From Branchiostoma belcheri (lineage: Eukaryota > Chordata > Leptocardii > Amphioxiformes > Branchiostomatidae), in the NCBI RefSeq assembly GCF_001625305.1, contig NW_017802458.1, forward strand, positions 124,001-188,000: a stretch of 64,000 bases of DNA. The letters are read 5' to 3'. The notes under the pieces are model-generated. The model did no database searches, had not been told where the DNA came from, and saw only the letters and a list, made by a program, of their open reading frames with translations. Position numbers and translations under genes: made by a program. Positions within the stretch are counted from its first letter, which is position 1. Each line of letters begins with the position of its first letter. Shown here one piece after another: positions 22,981 to 33,750 of this stretch.

Positions 22981-25035
22981 GTCATCAGACGACAAGCTTC
23001 GGCATTTGTCGTAATAGAGTTGGGAAAAGATCGCACGACGGTTTCCCATGTGCGCATATCTAATTTGAACGGACAGTGAGGGCATTACACAAGACTGGGC
23101 GCTAAAATGAGCGCAAAATTTCCAAACGTTCAAGGCCCCCAACTGTAGACAACACGACTGGCACAAGATATACGATACTGCCACAGGCCAAATAGCCCAC
23201 ATCGCTCTTTGACAACCCAGCTAAACAACTGCACTATTTACGACTGGCTAGCATATCTTTTCCAAATCATTAATCTTAAAACCAACAGCGCGCGACCAAC
23301 AAGCTTGACGAAAAAGAACAATGTACAACCTTAACAAACAAAGGAATGCGTCGAAAGCTTTCGTGAAATCAACATTGTGAAGTTATGAACGTGGGAAATG
23401 TCGATTTATGTTAACATTTCTGTCGTTTTTGGGCATTCTTTGCCGTACTTAACACATCAACATGAGGTTTGATAGAGGGCACATGTCGGGTGGTGGTGGG
23501 ATCAGGCTTCGGCAATGCGTGCGGCCGTGAAAACAGTTGTCTCAGGCGCGGGACAATGTTTGTGAAGATTTAATCCAACCTCCCGACCTCAAGTCGAGCG
23601 TGATTCATTGAGAAATTGTTTTTCTCTGCGGTGAGAAACTCTTAAGGCGCCAAACTAAACTTAAGAACGAACGCAGCGCAACTCTAAGGCGTATTTTCGA
23701 AGTACAAGCGCTTCAAGTTGTTTCTAAGGGTGGTTTTAGGTGAAAATTTGATCAACGGAGGGGTTTAAGTGATTGACAGGTGGCTAAACTCGACTGGAAA
23801 GCATGGATTGACGACATGCCGTGCGAACAGGCCTCGGATGCTTCCGCCTGGGGGTCAAAAACCCACTGACTTAAAACACGCTGTGCGGCGACACACCCGG
23901 CCACCTACCCCCTGTTGGGGACCAAAACAACCCCCAAATCACCCCAATCCCTACAAAAACAAACCCGTACTGCGTTACAGATTTGTTCCCTTGCGAACGA
24001 GGTGATAAAATCCCTCAAACAGGTGTCAGAAAACCCCCAAATCAAACACGGAACTTAAAAAACCCCGGAAGAGACACCTTACCTGAAAGTTGACTCACAT
24101 TCTCCGCCATGTTGACATGATTACGATAACGTAATTAACGACAGGTCATAGGTCACTACATAGGCGCATCCTTCATAAACTATCTAAACTAACACCTCTA
24201 AAAACACACACATTTTCACTACTCACCAGAAAGTAGACCGAGTTCTGTATGTAAACCTCCAAACATCTGGTCTCCGTCAAATATATTTGAGCTTTGAATG
24301 GGAAACGAGAAGAAGAAAATATCGCACGACATTTTGCAGCACTGCCGCAAAACGTGCTGGTCCATGGTACGGAAGATTTTTTTTCTGCTCAAGAAGTTGG
24401 GTGAGTTTTAAGTCACGTTGACGGAATTTAAGAACACTCAGAGCAGCAAATCCCGTTCCTTTAAGGATCGATAAAGGAAAGGATACTTCTTAGTGGTCAA
24501 GGAAGAGTTGATTGGGCTCTGAATGGGGTTTATCGATCTGTAAAATGACCCTCTTTCGGCGCGCGGTGTCTGAAAAATTGCAGGGGTTGTGTTTTTTTTT
24601 TTTGGCGCGCGAAAAAGTCGATTCGTTCGCAATTAAATTTCCACCAGCCGTATGATTAGGACTTCGGAAAGTGAAGATGAGCTTTTATCTTAGCAGAACG
24701 GGTTGTGGCGGGATTAAATACGTGATTTCCAGCTGCATTTTAGAGTAAATTGAAGATGGCATATGGGGGAGGGGGGCATTTTCTGAAAGATGGTCGAAGA
24801 TCAAAAACAACACTGAATATGTGGTTTCTGCGAAATTTAACGATGAATAGCGTCGGTTCTGACCAGAATTCTCATAGGAGCAAATCTAACCACGTATTTG
24901 TAGAGTGTGATAATCCCTGCTTTGCATTGTAGATATCTATGGCAGTGTAGTGCGTAAGAATACTAAGATATAGTGTGCCTTCAGTATACACATTAAAAAC
25001 CGGACAAGACTGTACAAAAATGTACGTTTGCCTGA
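22981..25035. other. No gene seen over 2 kb
   Basis: No ORF with family character, no clear repeat family and no tRNA. Confidence 0.4.
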
Positions 25036-25250
25036 AAAATTGCACTATTGACAAGATCACCCTGTCAATAACTGAAAAAAATTGCACTCTTGACATGACC
25101 ATCCTGTCAATAACATAATATTTTGCAGTATTGACAGGACTCACTATTGACGGGACTATCCTGTCAGTAACAGAATATTCTGCACTATTGACAAGATCAT
25201 CCTGTCAGTAACTGAAAATTTTGCACTATTGACAGGACCATATAGCCATA
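25036..25250. repeat. Hairpin satellite, five units of about 42 bp
   Basis: Each unit reads TTGCACTATTGACAGGA, two to four bases, then TCCTGTCAATAAC and an A-rich spacer. The two halves of each unit are inverted repeats, so RNA or single-stranded DNA would form a row of hairpins. Confidence 0.75.
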
Positions 25251-25267
25251 ATTTTCCTTTCATTCTG

Positions 25268-25326
25268 TACTACATACTGTATCTGTATCTGTATAGCTGG
25301 TATAACTTCCCTTCAGCATAAACATC
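25268..25326 (-). mobile_element. Solo retrotransposon tail unit, inverted
   Basis: Read on the minus strand it gives TATGCTGAAGGGAAGTTATA and CAGCTATACAGATACAG, the 50-bp tail unit of the CR1-like family without any coding part. It follows the hairpin satellite directly. Confidence 0.55.
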
Positions 25327-25794
25327 AGCTAACAGTATATATGTAGTCTTTAGAGTTGTACAACGTAAGTATATTATAATTGCCAAGTACAAGTTTCCAT
25401 ATGTAGTATGGTATACAATTGTAGAGCAATAAAGTTATTATTTATATTATATAGGCTTTCCACAAATACATGCAGACAACATAAGCTGTAGACACAATAG
25501 AGGCTCCCATGTGTATTGACAACCATAAAGACAATATTTACAGTGTATACTGTATGATTTGAATACACCAATGTCATGCAATTCATAAGTGTGGAGACTA
25601 TTGCCATTTATAACAACAGATTGACCTATTAAAACAGTTTATTGCATCTACTGTCAGATCTGATTTAACTTGAACTTTTAAAATTCCATTGAGAGATACA
25701 TATTATATTTAGATGCAATAAATACTGGTAAGAAATTAGTAGATCATAAATATATTGATGTATCCTTGCATTCATATATTCATACTCCATAGTT
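25327..25794. other. No gene seen
   Basis: AT-rich, no recognisable gene. Confidence 0.4.
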
Positions 25795-26045
25795 TCGTTT
25801 AATGAAGGAAAATGTATTGTTTTTGCTATGTTTGTTCTTCCTCACCAAACCAAAAAGGTCAATGACCTGAACCAGACTGTCACCATGGTAACTAGTGTTG
25901 GGTTACATCATGTTGCAATTTTATAGCAGGAGGGATTTAGACTCCTGTCTGACTATATATATGAATGTGTTTGAGTAAGAATTAACAGAGCAGACCATAT
26001 GTGAAGGTAAACATTATGCATTTGCTTTGCAGTTTTTATGTTTAC
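25795..26045. repeat. Family F repeat, inverted relative to 12370
   Basis: CAATGACCTGAACCAGACTG, ACTAGTGTTGGGTTACATCA and GGAGGGATTTAGACTCCTGT are reverse complements of the copy at 12370. Confidence 0.7.
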
Positions 26046-26235
26046 TTTTGTAATCAGTTTTTGTATTGCCTTAATCACTTGGTAATACTTCAGTACAATA
26101 ATTATGCAAATAATACTAAGGAAATGTATTGCTATACATATACACGGCTTGAAATACACATCTGCAATTTGTACAAATTTGCAAAATGTTTTAGGAAGCA
26201 GAAGAAAATACAAGACACAAAGACAACTGATCGTA

Positions 26236-26360
26236 CAATTTTTTATCACTTAGGTGTCAGATCATGGAGCTAGAATTTAGTAGAAAAGGTTGATCAGCTT
26301 GAAATGTTTATGTCCCTTTTTGGGGTCCACCCCCAAAAAAGGCTAGTGTCGGCAGTTTTT
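26236..26360. repeat. Family G repeat
   Basis: AAAAGGTTGATCAGCTTGAA and AAAAAAGGCTAGTGTCGGCA match the inverted copy at 41885-42035. Confidence 0.55.
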
Positions 26361-26520
26361 TCTAGTGTCTGTGTGGAGATGAAGTCTTCTAACCCACCAT
26401 TTCTTGTGTTTCACAGGTTTGTCCTAAGACATCTTGTAGTTGAGCGACCTTCCTTACCAACCGATCAACACCTTAGATAAATCACAAGTAAGTTCCACTC
26501 CCATTTTCCTTTCCCTAATC

Positions 26521-26915
26521 TCCGTAGCAGGCTTATAGAACTGGGGGTTTGGTGTTCTTTGGCTGTTTTCTGATTAGCAAAAAAATGGGGATAATTCAAC
26601 TGGGCCTAGCCTCCATAGCATGCCTAAAACTGGGGCTTTTGGGGGTCTTCAGGGTCTTTGGGAGCTTTTATGTGCTATTTTCTGATTGCATATAGACAAC
26701 ATAGCCGGCTTGATTGAATTACCCCCGTTTTTTCAACTGGGCTGATCAGAAAACAGCCGAAAAGACCACCAACCCCCCAGTTCTATAAGCCTGCTACGGA
26801 TCTCGAGGGTAAACCAGGCCGGTTATGTTGTCAATATGCATCAGAAAATAGCACATAAAAGCTCCCAAAGACCCTGAAGACCCCCAAACCCCCCAGTTTT
26901 TGGCATGCTATGGAG
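26521..26915. mobile_element. Family D elements, head-to-head pair
   Basis: Ends CTCCGTAGCAGGCTTATAGA and its reverse complement TCTATAAGCCTGCTACGGA, with inner TTTTATGTGCTATTTTCTGA in both orientations. The last segment continues after the nested insertion at 27312 (GGAGGCTATCC). Confidence 0.65.
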
Positions 26916-27311
26916 TAGTGCTGCATACCTAAACCCACATTTAGGTTCAGGTCCAGATTCAAGTCCAGAGGTTTAGGTTCAGTTCCGGACTTGTAAGTCC
27001 GAACCTAAACCCACGGCATACACAAAATTGCATGTTGGCAACCTTGCAATGTTTTCTGGGTGAAACTTTGGCCACATAACATGGAGGCCTGTACTTGACA
27101 ATGCCCGATGGCAATGTTTTCTTCATTTTGCAGCAAAGTTTTTGCAATCTACGGAAGGTTTTAGGTGGTTTGGAAAGAAAAGAGGTGTGTGAAATGGTCT
27201 TTTATGGTAATAAGTCCGGACTCTGTTCTTGACTTTTAGTTTATTTTGGACTTTAACCTAAACATTCTTAAAAGTCCGGATCCAAGTCCAGTGAACCAAT
27301 ATGCAGCGCTA
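26916..27311. mobile_element. hAT-type MITE with perfect 8-bp target duplication, nested in family D
   Basis: Ends TAGTGCTGCATACC and ATATGCAGCGCTA are inverted repeats with few mismatches. CTATGGAG occurs on both sides (26908-26915 and 27312-27319). An 8-bp duplication is typical of hAT transposition. 396 bp; internal subrepeats of the AAGTCCGGA type; no transposase. Confidence 0.78.
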
Positions 27312-27319
27312 CTATGGAG

Positions 27320-27956
27320 GCTATCCTTTCCCCTCGTTAACTTTTCTGTGTTCTCACCTCTTTAGCCGTTGTCTGTCTTTTCTATAAGGTGTGAAATAAA
27401 CAATTGGACATCCCACCCCCTTTGGACACTTCAACAATAAAGTTATAACGATGGGTGGGAAAATTAGTGATCTGTTTTATTCACAGATTACTTGGAACAA
27501 AAGATTCTTTAAAGATTATTCTCACACCACCCATGTAGAAGAACGCATTCAAGCCATTATGTGACAAATTAATTTCTTTTGTGGGATGGAAGAAAATGTA
27601 GCGTAATTATAGTATTTGTTCAGGCTTCTGTGTTTGTGAATTGTTGTGGTAGTTACCGGTATTTGACCATTAGGTAATCTGTTGAATACATGAAGTCAGC
27701 CATGTTTTCCTGTGACATTTCTAGACTACTGCCTGTAGACATTTTCTCATATCCTGTTATGTGTACTCCATTTTAAAGCACTTGGCTATATTTGGTGATA
27801 TCCGATTGGACTCTCTCTGTCTTGGCTTGGCTTCGTTTCCGAAGATTTACTTAATAATTTATTTAATTTATTTAATACTCTTACAAGGAAGCTAACATCT
27901 TGAAAAAGGCATTTCTTCTGTCTATAGTATACCTGGGAGAAACCTACAAATAGTTC
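27320..27956. other. No gene seen
   Basis: AT-rich, no recognisable feature. Confidence 0.4.
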
Positions 27957-27996
27957 AATATTGAACCAAGGAGGTTAACCTCCTTGGTTCAATATT
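27957..27996. repeat. Perfect 40-bp palindrome without spacer
   Basis: AATATTGAACCAAGGAGGTT is followed at once by its exact reverse complement. Confidence 0.9.
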
Positions 27997-28075
27997 TCAT
28001 ATCTTTTGGGAACTTAGTATATTATTACTTGGTCATTAATAGTGCTGTGTACCGGTTCACTGGATCAATGTATGT

Positions 28076-28445
28076 AAAGGCATTCAATGCAATTTCAGGG
28101 CAGCAAAACTGGTAATATATTCTGAATAAGACAATATTTGTGATATTGACACATATGTTGCTTCACATTGGCACATTTAAGTCAGTATTTCATACTTTGG
28201 GCTTTTAAAAGTGCAGAACAAGCCCCAAGACGAGTCCTGTATTTTCTGGGGTGGTACCCTGAAAATCAGCCCAGGGCCCTTCCAGCAAGCATTTTCTGTC
28301 AGAATTTTGGGGATTTTTGCTCCATGAGGGTCAATATACATTGGGATAGTGTGGTTTTAACTTAAGTATGTAGATGAGTGACTAGAATATTGGCTCTGGA
28401 AAATCAGGCTTCCAAGCCCTGAAAACTGCACTGAATGCTTTTAAT
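28076..28445. mobile_element. Family C MITE, inverted copy
   Basis: Starts AAAGGCATTCAATGCAATTT and ends AAAACTGCACTGAATGCTTTT, with TGAGGGTCAATATACATTGG inside. The orientation is opposite to the copies at 6834 and 12689. Confidence 0.72.
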
Positions 28446-28842
28446 ACACTTACAAAAACACTACTGAGACTATACAAGTACAGTTCATCATGCCCCATTT
28501 TTAAACTGTTGGGGGGTAAACCAGCCTGTAGTTAGTCATTCAGAATGTGTGAAATACTTTTTTCTCTTGCCTGCAATTTTACTGGCTGTTGTTTTTTTGT
28601 CTGCGAGGTGGTGAAATTGTCTGTAATAACAGTAATGTGCTTGAAACAATGACTTGAGTAATTTGGGAGTGGCGATTGAATTGGGACCATCTTGGAGGTA
28701 CATGTAGATGTTTTTGCAGACTACAGTAGTTAGAATGTGTATCCACGTTTTGTCACCATAGGCCACACCAATTTAATTTGTTGGTTCTCGGAATCGCCGC
28801 TATCAGATTTCGCAGAATGAAAAAAAAAATACAATTTCTCAT

Positions 28843-28990
28843 AGGCTCCGCCCCAGAGGAGTTGTCAAAAAATAAGATCACACCACCAAAACCTGCAATT
28901 TTATAAAGGGATGATAGGTGTCTCTCTTACCAGTTGGTCATGTGACGTATGGGAACCAATAGAAGGGCTCTATTTTGCATAACAAAATGG
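28843..28990 (+). promoter_or_regulatory. Candidate TTI2 promoter (GC box, CRE-like site, CCAAT)
   Basis: Within about 150 bp there is a CCGCCCC GC box (28848-28854), a TGACGTA CRE-like site (28943-28949), a CCAAT box (28956-28960) and then AAAATGGCGG, a start context common in broadly expressed genes. The order and spacing resemble a TATA-less housekeeping promoter and it faces TTI2. The whole block lies between two perfect family-A transposon ends (28761 and 29657). Motifs alone are weak evidence, so this is inference. Confidence 0.35.
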
Positions 28991-29063
28991 CGGTCAGTTT
29001 TGAGAGAAGAAACTTCGTCCAAGTTGCTATTAAACCTCCTTGCTTGAATGTAGGCTTCAAGAA
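28987..29063 (+). other. Candidate alternative first exon of TTI2
   Basis: An ATG at 28987 (context AAAATGGCGG) opens 25 full codons plus two bases, ending at a GTAAGA donor at 29064. Joined to the acceptor before TTI2 (exon from 30359), the frame continues in phase through five more codons into the TTI2 ATG, giving a roughly 31-residue N-terminal extension. The chance of an in-frame fit is one in three, so this is suggestive only. If translation starts at 30375 this stretch is simply 5'UTR or promoter. Confidence 0.28.
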
Positions 29064-29657
29064 GTAAGAAAATAATAGTGGCCGGAGATGTAGGAAAGCC
29101 ACAATTTATGATGTTGTCAGAATTTCTGGTGTTGAAATTCTAGGGGTGGAAAAATTTGCAGAACTTGAGCTGGAACCAAAACAACTTTCTGCCGGTGGGT
29201 TTGATGTCCTTGCATGGTTTGATGAAGTAGTATCCTATGTTGTCCTTGTTATGTGATGAGCGAACCCAATATATTATTCTGAACCGATTTAGCTATTGAG
29301 ACTGCTATTCAGACTATTTTTTAGTTTATACAATCCAGGATTGTAGCCCTGTTAAGACATCATCATTATCATAAATTAATAAAATCAAATACATGTAACT
29401 GTTAGATGGAAATAAGATCATGGTTATGAAAAGAGCAACATATGCATACATAGCAGTAATTAAATATATATATATATTTTTTTTTTGCTTTTCTGTATAC
29501 TGTACCTTGTACCTTTCATTCAACACGAGAACCCCCGGGCCCCTATTTCCAGCCCTGGCTTTACCATCAGACTTCACAGCTTTTTTTTTTTTTCGCCCTG
29601 TCGCTTCATTTTTTTCCTGAAAAAATCCGAGAACCAACAAATTAAATTGGTGTGGCC

Positions 29658-30358
29658 ATAGTAAGTATTAATACGCATCAGACACTATAGTGGAGAATAT
29701 ACCGAATTAAGCATCTTTGTACATGCCCTGTATATTCAGTGGTAAATGTGAACAGAGTGACTGAATGTTACAAGCAGTTTTCACAACTTTTTCCCAGGCA
29801 TTTTTATAATTTTTGCAACACTTTTCTAATGGTATAGAAATATGTCTGTTTCTACAAGAGAGATGTTTTCCCTCATGCAAATGAGATTTACTTTCGTGCT
29901 AAATCAAAATCAGGGCTCGAAGTTATAGGTGGTCCAATGGCCACTGACCACTAAAATTAGACTGGGACAACTAAAAAGACACTTTGGGTCATTTTTGGGA
30001 CAATAGAAAAATAATCAACATCAGAATGTAAGCCCTTCTTTTGTTTATCAGGCACACGTCCCAGCTTTTGGATCCTGAAAAGTCGCTCCAAATTTCCTGT
30101 CTACTCTGCAATTATATAGTGTGTCTGGGAGTGAACATTATAGCAAAATAAAGTTGACTTCGACTTCCCCAAAAACAGGTTGGGACAGTTCATCCTCACT
30201 TTGGGACAACTGGAATTTATTTTTGGGACAGTGCTGGGACAGTAAGAAGAAAAGTTGATTTCGAGGCCTGAAAATACTGGTATTTTTAAATATCGTCTAA
30301 TATGTTCTACATTGTAACATTCAGAACTCTGCTCACATTAGCCACCTTTTATTTACAG
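29658..30358. other. Presumed 5'UTR intron of TTI2; acceptor at 30357
   Basis: The polypyrimidine tract and AG just before TTI2 show that an upstream exon exists. The stretch also has repeated motifs of the TTTTGGGACA type (29995, 30180-30235), which look like decayed repeat sequence. Confidence 0.45.
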
Positions 30359-30374
30359 GGAACTAACGTCCACT

Positions 30375-31946
30375 ATGGCTGACCGCGTGCCTGACTTACC
30401 GAGCTTGCTCGAGCAGTTACGCTTGAGCAAAACCTCCGAAGACGACAGCGCCCATACCGAACATGACCATGTAGATTTCATCCTGAAAACGTACACTGTT
30501 ACAGAAGTACTATCAGAGTTGTGCAAAGAAATAGAAAAGGATGTCGTTCCAAACAAGGGTTTACTCCTTGAAAAATCTCTACAGATATTCCAGCGAAGCC
30601 CTACAAGCTGGTTAGTACCGGTTGACACTGACTCTGAGACATTGTCCAATCAGTACGCTGCTTTCATTACCAGCCTTCTCTCCGCCATTCGAATCCCAGA
30701 TCAAAGGCCAAGTGAAGAAGAAATAGTACACGATGAAGACTTTACAAACGTTAAGGAAGTAGCACCAAAGGTTCTTGAAGTAATTTCTGGGCTCTTGAAG
30801 GCGTTAGATAGAAACGAAGACACTGAGGACTCACAGAGACTTCAAGAAATAAAGGGGAAGGTGTTTAAGAAAGTTGCAGCATGTATTGCATGTGGTTGTA
30901 TTGCATTTCTTTGTGCAAAGCAGCCATGGAGCAACAAGTGTTGTGCATCTTGTGCACAGGTCACTCTCTCCCCACTCATGCAATGTTGCAACTTCGAAAA
31001 CGAGTCTGAAATGCTCTGCGGAACTGAGGAAAAAGTTGGCATCTTTGGTTCAATTTTAACCTTGCTGAAGCCAAGTCTGGGAAGAGACACTTGGAAGAAG
31101 AATCTATCCACTAGACGAGTTTTCTATTGGAGTTTGGTTCGGGTAGCACGTCCGTATTTGTCTGATTTTGTCGGTACCATCCTTCCGCCTGTTCTCTTGT
31201 TCTTGGACGATCACCAGCTTGAAAACAGACTACTGGGGGTTGACTGTCTACAGCATGTGCTGAAGAACACCCCCGCCGCGGAGCTACAATGGTACAACCG
31301 CGCCGCCGTCATCTACGACGCTCTTCACGCGACGCTGTACTCACAGGAGCCACGATTGGTCGAAAAAGTTGTGCCGTGTTTGCTCGACGTTTGTGCGATC
31401 TTGGAGAAGCGGCCAACCGAAGAAGGCGTTCCACGAAAAGCGAGTCAATTGGACGCCTTGCTCCGCCATATTCTCACTAACATGCAGCACGAAGGGAAAC
31501 TGGCGATGAGACGCGCGTACTGCAAGCATCTACACCTTATCGTACAACACCTTGGCATTCGCTGCGTATGCCACCTGAACCGACTTCTACGCGTAATATA
31601 CGAGTACCTGGAGGTTTACGACGGACCCGTAGAATCTGCACGGAAAGATGCTCTCACAGCGACAAAGACAATGATCGTCCAAGCATGGCCGCGTATGCCT
31701 CATCACGCACAACCGCTAGCGAAAGCGCTACTCAAACTTGTCATCGATATCTCAATGGACGAGAGCGGGACATCGGAAAACGTACGCGAAGAAATCTGTG
31801 CGTCGGCCACAGAGTGTCTAGTACTGTTAAACAGATGTAATGAAGGAATGCTAACAGAAGACATCAAGCTTGTTGGAGATGAAATAGACATCAGTGCAGT
31901 AAAGAAGTGCGTGGAAACTGTTTTGAAAGACACGGAAAGCTCATAA
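30375..31946 (+). CDS. TTI2: TELO2-interacting protein 2 (TTI2), single coding exon
   Basis: The 523-residue frame matches the TTI2 family in length (the human protein is about 508 aa) and in its helical, HEAT-like character. The best signature is the middle block around residues 255-330, with motifs such as RPYLSDFVGTILPP, LLFLDDHQLENRLLG and LQWYNRAAVIYDAL. In other animals TTI2 works with TELO2 and TTI1 (the TTT complex) as a cofactor that helps HSP90 mature PIKK kinases such as mTOR, ATM, ATR and DNA-PKcs. The first ATG follows an acceptor (polypyrimidine tract and AG at 30357-30358) by 16 bases, so the 5'UTR is spliced. The coding part has no intron. An AATAAA lies at 32262, about 315 bp after the stop. 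A candidate upstream exon could add an in-frame N-terminal extension (see 28987-29063). The family call is firm; use of the exact start is likely but not certain. Confidence 0.9.
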   Translation: MADRVPDLPSLLEQLRLSKTSEDDSAHTEHDHVDFILKTYTVTEVLSELCKEIEKDVVPNKGLLLEKSLQIFQRSPTSWLVPVDTDSETLSNQYAAFITSLLSAIRIPDQRPSEEEIVHDEDFTNVKEVAPKVLEVISGLLKALDRNEDTEDSQRLQEIKGKVFKKVAACIACGCIAFLCAKQPWSNKCCASCAQVTLSPLMQCCNFENESEMLCGTEEKVGIFGSILTLLKPSLGRDTWKKNLSTRRVFYWSLVRVARPYLSDFVGTILPPVLLFLDDHQLENRLLGVDCLQHVLKNTPAAELQWYNRAAVIYDALHATLYSQEPRLVEKVVPCLLDVCAILEKRPTEEGVPRKASQLDALLRHILTNMQHEGKLAMRRAYCKHLHLIVQHLGIRCVCHLNRLLRVIYEYLEVYDGPVESARKDALTATKTMIVQAWPRMPHHAQPLAKALLKLVIDISMDESGTSENVREEICASATECLVLLNRCNEGMLTEDIKLVGDEIDISAVKKCVETVLKDTESS

Positions 31947-31949
31947 CAA

Positions 31950-32835
31950 ACTTCTTCTAATTTTCTCATCGTGTTCTAACATATGTTAGCTTAGAAGTGA
32001 GTTAGAATCCTTCCCGCATCTTTGTGTGTATAGGACTGTGCCCATCTTCATTTCTATAGCAATTGGTCCATACTTCTATATAAGCAAGAATGCAGGGAGC
32101 TAGTCCACTGATAGTCTAATATGTTTTAGCAAAGAGAAAGATAAGTCTAATATGTTTTAGCAAAGAGAAAGATAGTTAGACTTTGCTTCCTTCTGGTCTT
32201 GGTGACAATTTGGTACATTGTATGTCTTTTTGAATTTCTGGAGAATTCTTGCATAATTCCTAATAAAAATAGTAGTATGTAAAAGGATAAAAAGACCATT
32301 GAAAATTTGTTCAGAAACAGAATATCATAATAAATCTAGTGTAAAATCAAGACATGATTCATATAGCTGTAAATAATACACATAGTCTATGAGTTAGTTT
32401 CTATTTTTCTTCAGTCACCATACACTATCACTGCATTACAACATAGCAGAGCTTTCCATGTAGAACTTCAATGTAAAAGTTAACTTTCCTTTGTGAACCT
32501 CATAGTGAAAGAAAAGTAACATAATGTACACCTGCCATAGCCACATATCAGCACAATTCCATCAACAACATGCATTAAAATTAATAACATCAAATCATCT
32601 ATTTCCTCTCCATGAAAAGAACATTCCCATCCTCTTGATTACTATAGTTACATAATGCATGATTACAGTGTTCATAATTACATGCCATTTTATTTCAAAT
32701 CTAGTGGGGAAACATACTGATTGCTTTTGCTGGCACAGCACTCAAGTCAGGACCTCATAGGTGGTATAAATATTAAAATCAGTGCCTGATGGTGCACGGT
32801 AGGGGATGGGGAGGGTGTAGGGGGACTTGTTGTAA
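31950..32835. other. TTI2 3'UTR and spacer; 33-bp direct repeat at 32108-32175
   Basis: The AATAAA is at 32262. AGTCTAATATGTTTTAGCAA and AGAGAAAGATA is repeated back to back near 32134 and in part before it. Nothing else recognised. Confidence 0.5.
32262..32267 (+). terminator. Polyadenylation signal AATAAA of TTI2
   Basis: A canonical AATAAA about 315 bp after the TTI2 stop codon, in AT-rich DNA. It is the first good signal on this strand after the gene. Confidence 0.5.
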
Positions 32836-33521
32836 GGCCACACCAAGTAAGTTTTATGGATGACGTCTGCGCATGTGTTGATTTTGGCCTATTCACAGAA
32901 AAAGAAATTCTGCTTCCTGTAACTATATGACTAAAGAGTCACGACAGTTCCACAAATTGCAAGATTGGAAGATGTAATGAAAGGAAAGAAACAGGACAGG
33001 ACGGCAACTGCTGTTCCACTGATTTATTGCTGTTTTCATGAATAAAAGACTTGTTGGTTGTTACACTGTGTTCTTTCATTCAATTTGTGTCCTAAGTAAC
33101 AAGATTTTAGGCCCAGAATCAACTGCAAAATGCTCAATGAAAGACATATTTTGGCCCCAACGGTTGAAGAAAGTCCTTTTCTTCCTTGTTGTTAAAGTTT
33201 TTCAATGTAACAATGCAACTTCATTTCATTAAAAGTTCAAAATCTATTGTTTTAATTATAAACCATCCTGGTATGTTGACTTCATGGCTCATATCGTAAC
33301 ATTTCCGGCTATCATGGGGTGCCTTGGCCTGTTTTTTTTTTTTTCACCCTGTCGCTTCAAATCTTTATTGAAAAAAAAAAAATCAGACAAACAACAAATT
33401 AAATTGTGGCCTTAGTATATTTCCCATCTAGGCATCTCGTTTTTTCGGCCCTTGATTTTGTTCCACACTCTTGCATTAGATCTACAGAGGACGTCATCCA
33501 TAAAAATTACTTGGTGTGGCC
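32836..33521. mobile_element. Hybrid A/B element carrying a nested family A copy
   Basis: The outer ends GGCCACACCAAGTAAGTTTT and AAATTACTTGGTGTGGCC combine the CACC of family A with the AAGTAA...ATGGATGACGTC of family B. Inside, about 33100-33412 is a family-A body (TTTTGGCCCCAACGGTTGAA, ending TTAAATTGTGGCC). Confidence 0.55.
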
Positions 33522-33750
33522 TAGCGTAATCTTGCAGAGATCTTGATAAGACCACCTGTGGGTACAACATGCCCCAACGAGGCACTAATTACTTCATCAC
33601 AGACGACTAGGCGGGACTGGAAACAAAGGGAGATGTCAGGCCAACAATGCAGAGAGATAAGAGTGCAGATGTGTTAGGGCATTATAGGGAATTACAGTGG
33701 ATAAAGCCAGTCTAGGCAATGATGAGCTAAGCATGCGGACACGCATGAAG

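Larger units (their letters stand above)
28761..29657. mobile_element. Family A element with unusually long interior (897 bp)
   Basis: The first 32 bases (GGCCACACCAATTTAATTTG, then TTGGTTCTCGGA) are the exact reverse complement of the last 32, and ATA flanks both sides. Subterminal sequences are the usual family ends, but about 700 bp of unrelated interior replaces the usual core. That interior holds the candidate TTI2 promoter and first exon. Two solo ends side by side are an alternative reading. Confidence 0.6.
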
